Of a stretch of 64,000 nucleotides of DNA, positions 33,155 to 45,352 are shown piece after piece (position 1 is the stretch's first letter; every line of letters starts with the position of its first letter). Both the position numbers and the translations under genes were made by a program. This DNA comes from Syncephalastrum monosporum B8922 (lineage: Eukaryota; Mucoromycota; Mucoromycetes; Mucorales; Syncephalastraceae): assembly GCA_000697355.1 (NCBI GenBank), contig JNEN01001205.1, positions 1 through 64,000 on the forward strand, read 5' to 3'. Below the pieces are notes generated by a model. The model was not told the origin of the DNA and searched no databases. It was given only the letters and a program-made list of their open reading frames with translations.

Positions 33155-34295
33155 TTAAGGCGCCCAAGGCAGTGGGCCGGAGAAGAGAGTATTGTCTGCA
33201 GGACAATAGCTAAGAAGACTGGCGAGGGCTGGGCAGGTATATCGATAAGGGTGCCTGACATGATCCACATAGTATACCAGTGTCAGTCTCTCTCTTTTTC
33301 ATTTTGGTTCCTTTTCTCTTCTCGCTGCTTACCTTCGCCGGAAAGGATTGCGGTCCAGCTTCTTCTGTCGTAAGGGGTCCCGGCAGCCGTAGGGATCTTG
33401 TTCAAACGGGCCTTTGGAATTGGCGAGCTCGCCCGCAATACGATCGGCCGCACCGGTGGGATCAAAGGGCGGATCAATGCCGACGTAGTTTATCCTGTCA
33501 GCCGGGAAGCGCAGAGCAGGGAGGTGCTGCTCGAGGAAACGCTGGCGTTTGAACTCGAAACCCACAATGGTGACCTTGTCTGGGTAGTTGCCGGCCATTT
33601 CAGCAAAGCGGCACAGGGCAAACAGGACGTTTTCGAGCGAATCGCGGGCATACTCTTCGACGACCATCCTGCTGAGCAGCTCCTTGCTTTCTTTTTCGTC
33701 CTGAAGCAGGGCTTCTGCAATCATCCAGTAGGAAGCCCCTTCGGATCGTGGTCCTGCGGCGGGCCGTGTCTGGCCTCTGTTCATCGTTACGTCAATAAGC
33801 CTGCTACGGGTGGGTTCTCTTTCCATCCGCTTACCCAGAAAAGATCAGCAAGGAGTGCGGGTCGCTCTGTGCCAAGTCAACCCCCTTTTGAATGTGCTTG
33901 ACAAAGGTGTCGACCTGCCCCTGCTGATAGGGCTCCAGAATCCAGTCGGGCTCAGTGGCAATGTGCTGAGGATCAGGCGTGCCTTTGTAGATGGCATGAC
34001 CCGCGACGATGATGGCGTGGTTCACGTCCAAGTGGTGGTGCGGAGGAGGAGGAAGAGGATCGGTCGAAGGCGATTGTTGTCGTTGTATCTGGTTGTAGTA
34101 GTTGCGATGCCTTCCACGTTGGACAAAGTTGGCAGAGACACTCAAGATGAACAAGCAGAGGAGGATCAGAAGGGGCAATTGACGCTTGTAACGACGCCAG
34201 GTAAACGCACCCTGAGGAGGTGGATTCGTAAACGACGTCGTGTCAATATGAAGAGGAAGCACGGTGGGTTTCCTCTTGCCGTTCGTTTGTGCCAT
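33155..34295 (-). CDS. DUF218 (YdcF/ElyC-like) single-pass membrane protein
   Basis: Exons 34295-33835, 33776-33333 and 33254-33155 give 334 residues. A short cytosolic N-terminus is followed by one membrane segment (LPLLILLCLFILSVSANF, about 40-57) and a His/Pro-rich linker, then the DUF218 domain (about 90-290): HAIIVAGHAIYKG, LLIFSGGQTRPAAGPRSEG with the SGGxTR core, a Glu/Arg-rich VVEEYARDSLENVLFAL segment and VTIVGFEFKRQRFLEQH. The C-terminus (NPFRRRHPYRYTCPALASLL...LPW) is conserved in fungal members as far as I recall. The function of fungal DUF218 proteins is unknown; bacterial relatives act in envelope processes. The last exon was added because the second exon ends in a good donor (GTAAGC) and the next exon continues in phase with a family-like end. 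The gene lies 180 bp downstream of the hydratase gene on the same strand. Confidence 0.82.
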
Positions 34296-34475
34296 ATAAA
34301 AACTATACAAGACAGACAACTACGATGGTGTGTGTCTCCATCCCAAAAATTATAAGGGCCTAGACAACTGATTTTGGCTGTCTGGAATTGAAACCCTTTT
34401 CTCCCATTTGAAACATTTTGTTGCTTTTTCTACTGCACCTATCGACATATTGCCTACAGTATCGGTATCATACTT

Positions 34476-35633
34476 TTATTTGCCCTTGAACACAGGCGTG
34501 CGTTTCTCTCTAAACGCTGCCAGAGCCTCCAAACGATCCTCGGTCGGGATCAAATGCTGGTAGTACGCCTGCTCCACTTCCAGGCCCGTGTCACTAATAT
34601 CGTTTGATTGATATCCGTCACTATTCTCGCTTCTCCTACGTCGCATCCTGACTTACATATCCAAGCTGGCGCCACGATCAACCGCGGCCTTGGCCTTTTG
34701 TACCGCTAACGGTGCCTGTGGCAGAATCGCCTGAGCCAATGCAACTGCCCGCTCATAGGCTGTCGTGTCCGCCGCATGATTCACAATGCCTTTGGGCTCC
34801 GTTTAATATAACGAAAACACGTCTTTACCCTTTTTGGGGTCAAGTCAAATACATTACCATAAGCCAGAGCCTTTTGGTGGTCCAGCACCTCGGCCGTAAA
34901 GATAAGCTCCTTCGCCCGAGCCGATCCGATGAGTCGCGTCATGCGCTGCGTGCCACCTGCACTATTGTAAGAGAGAGCACAACGTATAAGTCTCTTGTAA
35001 CCTTCCCATCGCTTCGCTATGGTTACCCAGGAATGATACCAAGTTTCGTTTCCGGGAGACCGATCTTTGCCCCAGGACCAGCCACGCGCATATCACACGA
35101 AAGGGCCATCTCGAGTCCACCCCCAAGCGCTGCACCGTCAATGGCCGCGATGGTCGGCACAGGCAGCGTTTCCAGTTCGCGGTACGCGAGTCGCAGCGAG
35201 TGCAGAAACTGGGTCACTTGGCTAGGGGACATCGTCGCGCGTTCCTTGAGGTCTGCACCCGCGCAGAACACCTTGTCCACCAAGCTCTGCACGATCAGAA
35301 CGCGTGGTACACTTATTTTTTCCTGGAGCGTCAGGACATAGACTTTTTATAAAATCACAGCTTGGCTTACTTTTTAAAGCGCACTTCTTCGAGTGCTTCA
35401 CGGAATTCACCCAGAAGCTTGACCGAGAGGGCATTGCGCGCCTTGGGACGATTGAGCTTGAGGACGGCAATGCCGGTCTGATCGCCAGACAGATGCTCTA
35501 TATACGCCTCCTTGCCCGACGCGGCTGCTTCCGCATGAAGTCGGCGGACGGTGGTCAAGGCCAGGCGGGGCGTATGATGCCAAGTGGTAGATAGGCGAGA
35601 GGCGGTGGTGGTCGCAGCTTGCTTCAAGAACAT
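34476..35633 (-). CDS. Methylglutaconyl-CoA hydratase-like enoyl-CoA hydratase (AUH type), mitochondrial
   Basis: Exons 35633-35371, 35311-35027, 34961-34858, 34789-34657 and 34593-34476 give 300 residues. The first 40 residues are Arg/Ser/Thr-rich and look like a mitochondrial presequence. The crotonase core shows [13 protein letters not shown], the oxyanion-hole motif [30 protein letters not shown], and [18 protein letters not shown] with the catalytic Glu pair of active hydratases. It ends with [20 protein letters not shown], close to the end of animal AUH. The predicted role is hydration of 3-methylglutaconyl-CoA in leucine breakdown. A short-chain enoyl-CoA hydratase is the alternative, but the KLGIIPGAGGTQR and EKR..FKGK segments favour AUH. 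Confidence 0.88.
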
Positions 35634-35825
35634 GACTGATGATGGTGTAAAAGAAAACAGCGTGGGAACTTTTGTGGTATGGAAAAAGATTCGGTAATCT
35701 CTTATATATTGAAGCGGACATTGGTGATTTAAACTATGTGAAGTGAGAGAAAAGGAAAAAAAAAAAAAAAGGCAGCAATGGGGATAGGGGGGGGGTATAG
35801 TACAGCGAAACAGAGAATCATTCAT

Positions 35826-37292
35826 CTACATGTACTCTGAGAAGCGAAGGTTTCTCAACTTGGGCGCAAAGTCATTGTAAATAAGCTTGTTGGGCGTGCC
35901 TTTCGGGATACCACTGAGAGCATCCTTGGTGGCCAACTCAATGATCTTGTCCTTGATCTGCTTAGGCGTCACGCCCTCTTCAGCTTGGCTGAGGAAGTAC
36001 GCAGCCAGACCGGCGACGTGTGGGGAAGCCATCGAGGTACCCGAGATAGTGTTGGTGGCATACTTGCTACCGCGCCAGATGGACTGGATGTTGAGGCCAG
36101 GCGCAAAGACATCGACACACTCGCCATAGTTGGAGAAGTACGCGCGGTCGTCATTCAGAGTCGACGCACCCACAGTGATAGCCAGCTCAGACGCCGCAGG
36201 CGAGTAGTTGCATGCGTCCTGGTTATCATTGCCTGCCGCCACGGCAAACACGATGCCGGCTTCGACAGCCTAAATAGAAAGTACGGTTTAGTCACGACTG
36301 ACTCGTCTAATCCGATAATAGGATACATACGGCATTGACAAAACGATCCAGTGTAGGCGACTTTCCACCACCCAAGCTCATGTTGGCGACTGCACCCTTG
36401 TAGGTGGTGCCTGCCTTCTTGGCCTGTTGGGCTTCCTGGATGTGTCGCTCCGTGGCCCACTCGACGCCCTTGACGACGTCACTCATGGTACCGGAGCCGT
36501 TGGAGCGCAGGACTTTGACAGCGACGGGGTGAGCCTTCTTGGCCACACCGTACTTCGCACCGGCGATCGTGCCCGCGCAGTGCGAGCCGTGGCCGTTGCC
36601 ATCCTCGTCCTCGTCACCGACAGGGACGGTGTTGCCCCAAATAGCGCGGCCTTCAAGGTCAACGTGCTCGATATTGACACCGGTATCGATGACGTATACC
36701 TTGATGTCCTTGCCAGGCTCGTCGGCATACTGGTACTTGTTGAAGGTGCCAAACGAAAGCGACTCGCGGTGGGAGATGCGGGCAAGGCCCCACGGAGCGT
36801 TGCGCTGGAGCTCGCTTGTGTAGACCATCGAGTCTTTCTCGACATACGCCACCTACGGTAAAGAAAAACAAACATGAGTCGATGCGTTTCAGGTAATCCG
36901 GCGTATGCGTTTTGGTTCCAACTTACGTCTTCAGAGCGGCGGATGATATCAAGAACTTGCTTGCCAAACTTGCCCGAGTAACCCTTGAGCTGGGGCATAT
37001 TGTAGACGTGCTTGATACCAATGGTATCCGGGTGCAGCCAGCTGCTGAAGAGCCCGTTGGAGTTATCGTTCGCATCCACGGCCAGCGCGTTGATCCAGTT
37101 GGTATGCTCCTCAATGCGTCGCTCGGAGACATCGTGCTTCATGACAACAATATATGAATCAGATAACGCCTCCGCCTCATTGGACGCGAACAACGGTGCC
37201 ATCATGCCATCCGAGAATGTCGGCGGAGTCACCATCGGCACAGCCGCAGCATATCCGACCAGGAAAGCAGTTGCGATGGCAAAAAGCTTCAT
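35826..37292 (-). CDS. Subtilisin-like serine protease, cerevisin/proteinase K type (S8)
   Basis: Exons 37292-36927, 36852-36331 and 36269-35826 give 443 residues. A signal peptide (MKLFAIATAFLVGYAAA) is followed by an inhibitor I9 propeptide (SYIVVMKHDVSERRIEEH... to about 130). In the catalytic domain the charge relay is visible as Asp178 (VIDTGVNIEH), His210 (GNGHGSHCAG) and Ser375 (SGTSMASPHVAG), with the oxyanion Asn310 (AAGNDNQ). The CNYSPAAS motif and length match yeast Prb1 and secreted proteinase-K-like enzymes. It may be vacuolar or secreted; no retention signal decides this. The upstream region has CA/GA-rich runs. All key residues are present, so the enzyme should be active after propeptide removal. 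Confidence 0.93.
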
Positions 37293-40200
37293 GTTGTATA
37301 TATAAAGTGTGTGTGTGTTTAAAGGGAGAAAGGGAGAGAGAGAGATAAGGTGTTAAAGGAAAAATAAAAAAAAAGTTAGAAAAAAAGGGCGAGAGGCGAG
37401 ACGGGTGGAGGGTTCTTATGCTGCGGTTATCTTTCACACGTCTCTTTTGCTTGGTTTTACCTTCTGCACGTCAACTGACTCTTTGAAAGTCAACTCATGT
37501 GACTCCTTGGTATTTTTTACTCGTTCACCGGGCGTTGCACCAATGATAAACGTCATATCCTCTTTTTTAGCAACACACACAACCCCCTTTTTTTCTGACA
37601 ATGTTGGTCAAAACATTATGCCGCATCCAGGTACAAGCAGTAACAGGATCCCTTTATTTCTAAATCTCATCGCCCTACCTCTCACGATAAAAGCAAATGA
37701 GAACAGGAAGCAATGAATGTGGACAAAGGCGAGTCTTATCATGATGAGCGGTGCATTATTATGGAAGCCAAATCACGTTAGACCCGTTCACAGCATGTGG
37801 TCCCTGCTCCCGTCATCGCGGCGAAATGATTGCTCATTCGCCCTGCACACACACACACACACATACACATACACACACACGCACACACATCATGCCGTGA
37901 TAAGCACAAAGTCCGAAAAGCGCAAGGAGACGAAGGGGTTATGACTGTATTCTCTCATTGGATAATGGCCCTATGTCGACTACCATAGCCTGTCTTGGCT
38001 CATTACCGGCGAGCCGCCGCATCGGAGCTCTCATGATAGCCACTTGGGTGAGTGAAAAAGATCGTCGTCACGGTGTTTCAGGTGCGCCTTGTGTTGTCAC
38101 AATTCTGGGGACCACACCACTCGCTGAACAAACATAGATCATAACATGGAGCGCTTATGAAATGAGCTTCTTGGCGAGGATCATTTGTACTGGTATATTC
38201 AGCTCCACGATAGGGTCATTTATCCGTGATTTAGATTGCGTACGCATAATTTCTTCCTAATATTGTATACAAGCCAAATATGTATATTTTTAAATCTGCA
38301 TAATAGCCCGCCCCGATGGGACGCACGATAAACGTTGGGTGGTCTGGTCTGTCGTGGCCTCATGATGGTCGCCTGCTCTCGTATGTGTGCGTGAGTATGT
38401 ATGTGGGTGCATACGTGTACCTGTACGTGTACGTGTGAATTATCAGGATTGGGGGGGTGTGAAGGCGTTTTGGTGATGACGCAATCAAGCGCGATTTTTG
38501 CTTGCACTTTGATATGGAGGAAATAAACTATCCGTCCATCCCTTGATGGATGCTTGGTATCCATAGACGCAAAAAAAAAAAAAGCCAATCAAGCCAGTGG
38601 ATCAAACAGTGATGGCAATGCTCTCTCACATGCTTGCTAGCCGACGTAGCGGTAGACGAGTAGGCGTTCGCCTATCTACTCTCATCATTTGCACGAGTGT
38701 GGGACCTCGAAGCTTGATATGTTGTCGCCTTCCTGTCCATGGCGAGGCGCTGGAAACCGAGCTTTAGATTCGCGATGATCAAGTGAAGGAAGGATCTGAT
38801 TACGTTATCTTTTGTCGAATACAGCACAGCGCGTTTAAACTATTGAATATAGGTAGCATCGTACGAATGAATCATCGAAGCGTAGTCTTTGACATATGAA
38901 ATTTATGTTCTTTTGCGGAACATGAGTCAGTATTTATCGTTGAATAGCTCGATCTTCTGCCTATATCCACAAAATGACCTTCATGTAATAGATATTTTTC
39001 CGTGCCGGTCTGACAACGCTTACCAGAATGACACAGCACGACCGAAGTTGACTGTGTGATCCTTATGACTGACATATCGCTTCCCCCAGCCCCGAGCTGA
39101 TTTTGTTTGCAAGATGCTGACCTACGAGACCAGAACAGGGATACATACACATCTACTTACTATCGAATCATCCAATAGGCGTACTAGTCATGTAGACCAT
39201 TAGTAATCCTGATGGAAGGGTCACCCGAACGCGCTTATAATTTTTTTAGGAGATATGCCATGAAAGAAGCATATAATAAAGAAAAGCATCTTTTGAATAT
39301 AAGGAAAGTGTGCGTGACTCCTGTGCGCTGTATAGTATATGGCTTTCAAACTGAGCAGAGAGAGAGGCAACAATCTTTGTATAGCTATTGGAAAGAGTAG
39401 GTATGTATAAGCATGATAGCACTTGGAAAGACACTCCATTAAACGCCACCTCGACCGAGTATCTCGATACGGTATGCAATCGTGTGCACGCGTGTGTGTA
39501 GCATGATGATAATTTTGTGCCACGCTCCGTCTTACACACTCTTCTTCTCTCTTTCCGCTGTGTAGGGACTTCATTTCGGCGAAAGTTCGTTTGCGTAGTA
39601 GGATCCCACGTTGGGCGTAAAAAATAGTTAAAGGAACGAAGAATCTATGATCTCTTCGTGGTCCGACGGAGACAAAGGCGGAGGAAGAAGGAAGTAAAAG
39701 CTTATCGCCTCGATCCGATGTGTGTGTATCTGCGCACGCGCGCACATGCGGAACGGAAGGAAGAAGAAAAAAAGTGCTGCATCCCGAGCGACGGATTAAG
39801 CACGCGCACATACGCCTCGACCAGCACACCTAGTACACATGTAATTTGCGGCCTTTTTTTTAAGTCTCTTCCTGCTTCAAGCAGGATTGCCACCATGAGC
39901 CTAGAGAGGCGCACCTCGTTAGTGTATATTAGCTGCCAAAAAAAGATAATGGTGTGTAGGACTTCTTTAAGGTGTGTTGTGTATGCAATAAAGAGGCTGA
40001 GTAAGTCGATCTTTTTTCCTTGGCTCAATTGCATCGCCTCAGCCGAAACGACCCCTGTCTGAGGATTCATTTTTTTCTTATGACTCGGAAGATGCTTCAC
40101 TTGTAACTTGATGACATCGTTTTAGGACCGAAGACGGAGAGATGTGTGACGCGCCTGCTGAGGTTCGCGGATCGTGCTTTCTAAAAGGAAAGTACCATTT

Positions 40201-41134
40201 TGCTCCTTTGATATCGAGACCAACCAGATAATTTTATCATTCGAAAAAAGCAAGAGTGCTTCACGATAGAGCATGGCGTGACCAAGCTTTCATTACAGGG
40301 CATCGTATGGAATAGAGCAACTGGGTGATGTCGAATACGCGACCTCATCATGTCAGCTGGATTTCACATTGGCTTATATTCTCCTGCGCGTCTTCAAGCG
40401 ATAGCTACCTGTTTGCAGGGGTGAACTCGATGTATCTGTAGGTCGTCTGCTGGCTTCCAATGGATTTCGTAAGAAACTTGAGGGAAAATGTTTAGCAGAC
40501 CTCTCGGGTCATATACTATATCAAGCTACATTAAGGTCTCTAAATAAGATATGGAGTGAAAGCGGCGATGCTTTGGCAAGGAGAGGAACGCGGACGAGAT
40601 TGGGCAGGATACGAACTCTCAAAAATGTGGCACAGGAGCTTACTTGATTGGGACTACAGTGAAAACATTTGCCTAAACATGTTGCAGCCGATCGCTACCA
40701 AACACAAGGCGGACCGAAAAATGTTTTACAGTTGGAGCTCTTTTAAGTGAATTTTTCGGAAACGCCAAAAAAGGCGGGCGCCATGGCCATGCCCCACGCA
40801 TCTGTAATGTTGTACCTTCCACTACAGTCGCTCACAATTTTTGAACTTAATAGCATCGGCGGCGGAGCGCTCTTGCTAGGTTTGGACCTTTTTACTGCTC
40901 ACATCTTTTTATCCCCCTTCGTGTGGTCGTGCTGAGAATTGTTTTGTGTTTTTTTACCCTCTCTTATACACGATCGCCTTTTTGATATGTATTAAATCTG
41001 AACATTCACATCCACACACCTCTACACACACATTCGTTCTCACCTTCTTTCTCTTCTTTTTCCTTTTCCCACCGTTTGCTGCATCTTCCTTTTCTTTTTC
41101 TTCCTTTCCTATTGGCCCCCCCCCCCCAGTCTTC
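37293..41134. other. Long intergenic region, no gene recognised
   Basis: About 3.8 kb, the longest gap. It has a CA-rich microsatellite (37846-37890), a GT-rich stretch near 38390-38440 and many short open frames of chance character, the longest being 202 codons on the minus strand at 39221-39829 with no motif. The last 150 bases are T/C-rich with a C9-10 run just before the kinase ATG. Confidence 0.5.
37846..37890. repeat. CA-rich microsatellite
   Basis: Imperfect (CA)n with interspersed ACATACAC units, about 550 bp upstream of the subtilase start codon. Confidence 0.85.
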
Positions 41135-43689
41135 ATGCCTCCCACCGCTTTGTTGTCGGATCCAGTGACAACACAACCCGCCTTATATACTTCGTCGTCG
41201 TCGTCTTTGTCTTCGTATGTGTCGAGTAACGACACTTCCGCGGCATCGGGCGGATCGGGTCATTCCGTGTTGGAGCATGACGGGGGGCAGAATCTCGAGA
41301 TTGCCGTCATTGAGTCGACGTTGTATGTTCACGCGCTCGACCCCCTCACGCGTCAAAAAACGGGTCGTCTGCTGACGGTATAAATACCAATAATTCAATG
41401 TAAACCAATCTGATGTGTTGTTTCTATGTGAAATAGTTGTACAATGTGATCATTGAAGACGCGGTCAGTACACGCTCCTTGGTCCGATACGCTCCGGATT
41501 TTACAGACTTTGACAAGCAGGTAAGCCCCCGCCTGAAAATGTAAGTGAGTATATCCACTAATGCATGAAATAAATACAGATCAAGCGGCATTGCCGTCGA
41601 GCCCGTATTCCGCTGCCTACCTTGATCGAGCCAAAGGTGAACAAGGCACATCCTCGCCGGGCCAGTCTCCGGACCTTGTTGTCGGGGTTCACAAGGACCA
41701 AAAGCAATTCCGCAAAGATCGAAATCTATCTGCGGCGCTGTGCGCTGAGCAGAGTCGTTGGCCGCTCGAGCCTCTTTCGTGATTTCCTGTCCCCGCAACG
41801 TGAGGAGGACCAGCTCATGCACAAGCCGATCCTGCCTCGCCCGCGGTCTGTGCGGGTCAGTCACAGCAGCAACATCCGCCATACCACCAGAAACCTCTAT
41901 GCTTCTCCGTCCGCTATCATCACGACGACGCATCACCCTCCTACGACCACGCCGAGTCAGGAGCACCCTATGGCTATACCACCACGCCACTTGAGCCATA
42001 CCAATAGCAGCGTGAGAAGTAGCCGTAGTTATAGTAGTATCAGTATTTCATCGCAGCACACGGATCGAACACATGAGGAGAATAGCGAGCAGACGAGGAT
42101 GGTTGTGCCAGATGACGTGCGAGCCGAAGCACAATGTACGCGAGTAAATCATGTGCCCCGTCCGCTTTGTCCCGCCACAGATGTTGCCACTGCCATCGTC
42201 ACTTCATCGTCCTTTGCTGCTGCATCTGCGGGTCAGAAATCGGGCGAGAGTAGCAGCAAAAAAATGAATATTCAAGACTTCCGTTTCCTCAAGGTGCTCG
42301 GACGCGGCTGTATGGGAAAGGTACAGTATGGTGAAGTGGTCAGGCCCTCAGGATAGACGACTAAAACTCAGCTCGGCGTATAGGTGCTATTGGTACAGCG
42401 ACACGGTGCCTCCCAGCTGTTGGCCCTGAAAGTGATCAGCAAAGAACGAGTCATTACACGGCGGGAAATTGTGCACACGAAAATGGAACGTGATATCCTG
42501 ACCAAGGTCGCCAAAATCAGACATCCGTTCCTGATACGCCTTCATTACGCCCTCCAAGATCCAAACCAACTGTTCCTGCTGCTTGACTACCACGTGGGTG
42601 GTGACATTGCCACTCAACTTTCCAAGTTCTATTCGTTCCCGCGCAACCGATGTCTCTTGTATGCTGCCGAGATCCTCTTGGGCGTACAAGAACTTCATCG
42701 GCTGGGAATTCTTTATCGGTAAGTGAAAAAGAAAAACGCCCATATGCTTATGACACCAGGGCGGATTCAATTGAGGACTTACCTGATGCCATCATAGTGA
42801 CCTCAAACCAGAAAACATTCTGCTGGGCGCCGATGGTCATATTGTACTGACTGACTTCGGCCTGTCCAAGCTGTTTGAGAACCCACAAGAAACGACGACC
42901 AAGACGTTCTGCGGCACGGCGGAGTACCTCGCACCGGAAATCCTGCTGGGTCAGGAATATGACTTTGCGGTTGACTACTGGAGCCTCGGCACGATCCTGT
43001 ACGAAATGCTGACGGGTCTCACGCCGTTTTGGGCAGAAACACATGCGGATATGTACCTGCGTATCCTCCAAGACCCGCTTACATTCCCAGACGACATGGA
43101 TCCCACCACGGCAGACTTTATTGCACGATTACTGGAACGCGATCCGCGGCAGCGTCTGGGGTGTGACGGTGGCGGCGACTTGACTGAGAAGCAGCACCGG
43201 GTGCGGTCCCATCCGTACTTTAGTGCGCTCAGTTGGGCAGACGTGTATGGCAAACGGATCCGGCCACCGTATGTGCCAGTTGTGCGGTCTGCGACGGACT
43301 TTAGCCATTTTGATAATGACTTCTTACAAATGTCACCACGACTCAGCCCCGTCACTGCTCCTCAGCAACTCGATGAAGATAACCCGTCGTCAGCGTTTTT
43401 GGGTTACTCGTACTGTCGTTCGTCCTACTCCTCCTCTTCTTCTGAATTGTCTTACTCCTCCATACATAACCAGCGTAGCATCGAGAAGCCTATCTTTCGA
43501 ACGGATAGCGCGATGGAACCCGAGCCAGACAATAGCGGTTTCTATGATCTCTATACCGAAAGCGATATACCACCCACAGGCGATAGCGATATCAGCAACC
43601 ATTGGCTTGATGGCGTCTCACCAGGCATGCTCCTGGCCCATCGCTATGGTGCGCGCCAAATTACCCCCCCTGCTACCACTACTACCTAA
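41135..43689 (+). CDS. PX-domain AGC kinase, SGK3-like architecture
   Basis: Exons 41135-41377, 41437-41520, 41580-42320, 42384-42718 and 42798-43689 give 764 residues. A Ser-rich N-terminus precedes a PX-like domain (about 50-185) with VRYAPDFTDFDKQIKRHC and KIEIYLRRCALSRVVGRSSLF. A Ser/Thr-rich linker follows, then an AGC kinase domain (about 340-640): GRGCMGKVLLV, LALKVISK, YRDLKPENILLG, TDFGLSK, the activation loop TFCGTAEYLAPEIL and YWSLGTILYEMLTG. The C-tail has the hydrophobic motif FLGYSY after a turn-motif-like region. PX domains bind phosphoinositides, so the kinase probably acts at endosomes or vacuole membranes, downstream of PDK1 and TORC2 by analogy to SGK/Ypk kinases. The ATG at 41135 follows a C-rich run and is the first that keeps the PX domain in frame without an unlikely hydrophobic leader. 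Confidence 0.88.
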
Positions 43690-43966
43690 TTCTTTTAAAT
43701 TGTCACTCATGAAAACAAAGGAGGAATGCCCTATATTATCACATACACAAAGGTTTAGCTCTGTACAAATGAGGAAAGAAAAAGGTTACGCGGGTATGCA
43801 ATGTAGCTGAGAAGAAGAAAAGGGTGATGGTGATGGTGATGGTGATGGTGATGGTGATGGTGATGGTGATGGTGGTGCTGCTGTTGATATACAAAATAAA
43901 GAAGGAAAAGGTATAAAACGGGGTGGTGTCGTTGTTGAGTGGAGGCGAGGGTATCTGATGATAGAA
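43690..43966. other. Convergent 3' region between kinase and RING ligase genes
   Basis: 277 bp between stop codons, with a 6-bp microsatellite in the middle. No gene. Confidence 0.6.
43823..43870. repeat. (GGTGAT)8 microsatellite
   Basis: Eight perfect copies of a 6-bp unit in the 3' region shared by the PX-AGC kinase and the convergent PA-TM-RING gene. Confidence 0.9.
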
Positions 43967-45352
43967 TTATGGATCAAGAAGCGGTGTGGCTTCGCTGCTG
44001 CTCCTGTATGCACTGCTGCATGAAATGTCGCGTTTGCAAATAGGGCACTAGGTTCAAGGGGTCAGCATTTTGCATGTGAGGTGCATACAGATATACATGT
44101 ATGTGTATAGACATTCATATGTGCCATGCTGCACGCAGATCAATTAACTTACAAACTTTTTTTGGGTCGTAAGCCAAGCGTCAACGCAGGCGGCGTGGAA
44201 GTCGTGATAGCAAGGTAAGACCCGAAGCTCGTCGCCGTCGACGTAGTCTTCGAGGCAAATGACACATTCTTCTCGTTCGTTCTCGCGGTGCTTTTCTCTG
44301 CTGAACAACCTGGATTCGAGGCGCGAGACCATGTCAGCCGGGGCCAGGTCCTGCTGGCGTTTCTGTCGCTGCCGGATGCGCCAAGAGATATAAATGAAGA
44401 GCATCATTATTGTCGGAGAGACGACGACGATAATCAGTACGTCAATGAGCGGCCTAAAAACATACATGCATCCGTTTAACATTTAAGAGTTAGATTACAG
44501 TCCAAGAAACAGGAAGCGCATGGTGATGAGCGAGAAGAGCGGCAGATCACGTAAGGCAAAGGGAAGGAAGCACAGTGGGAGAAAAGGAAGGAGGAAGGGG
44601 ATGATTTGCGGCGGTGGGAAGGGGGGTTTGCGTGTTTGCGAAGCAAGAGGGAAAATGAAAATAAAACATACCAGCTGATGAAATCGTCAGGTTGGATCAG
44701 TACCAGGATAGGCTTCCGCTCTTCGGCCGCCAATCGGGATTGAAACAAAAGCGCCTGATATTCGCGTTGGGCCAGGAAAACACTAGGGATCATGACATCC
44801 GACGTATCCCCTTGTGTCAACGAAACAGTGAGCCACAGGATGTATATGACACAGTACAAGTAATGCAATATAATACAATACAATACAGAAAGGTCTATAC
44901 CTGGGGCGTACATAGTGATCCAACGACCGGGATGCTCAGGGTCACCGACGGCAACGGCCGAAGCACCACTCAGCTGCATATTGCGCACTTTGGTAATAAA
45001 CGAGCATTCACCCCGCCGCAGCAGAGCAATCCAGTCTGAGCAGGGCGGTTCGACAACACTGCACCCTGTTGGGTCTTGTGCTGGTTCAACCAGAAATCCA
45101 AGCGTCTCGGCTTCTGACAGTCGCGGGCCAAACGCTGCTGGATGGTCGGTGTACGTCGTATTACTCGCCTACTCATGCATAAAAATGGACAGATGGACAG
45201 ATAGACCGTTGTTGAGTAAAGGAGCAGTTCTGACAGATAGGCGTAAACCAAAAGAAAAGGGAGAGAAAAGTTACCACGAGGAGGAGCGAAGCGTATGCCC
45301 AGCATGGGTTCAAAGCCAAGTAGAGCAGGAGCGATACCCAAGACAAGTGCAT
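43967..45352 (-). CDS. PA-TM-RING E3 ubiquitin ligase (RNF13 type)
   Basis: Exons 45352-45275, 45168-44901, 44810-44672, 44453-44153 and 44047-43967 give 288 residues. A signal peptide ([19 protein letters not shown]) leads to a luminal protease-associated domain (about 45-165) with [20 protein letters not shown] and [18 protein letters not shown]. One membrane segment ([20 protein letters not shown], about 163-185) comes next, then a basic stretch and a RING-H2 finger [39 protein letters not shown] with all eight zinc ligands. Members sit in endosomes, vacuole or Golgi membranes and ubiquitinate membrane cargo from the cytosolic side. Intron 3 (44454-44671) is long because no AG occurs in its first part. 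It diverges from the CaMKK-like gene, sharing an upstream region with long CA repeats. Confidence 0.9.

Noticed and set aside
39221..39829. 202-codon open frame on the minus strand
   Set aside because: Composition is chance-like (runs of Ser/Leu/Arg from simple sequence), with no motif, no splice partner and no clear promoter.
44501..44671. Extra exon of the PA-TM-RING gene suggested by a hydrophobic stretch
   Set aside because: No AG acceptor occurs between the upstream donor and this stretch, whereas direct joining to 44453 is in phase and gives a complete membrane segment.
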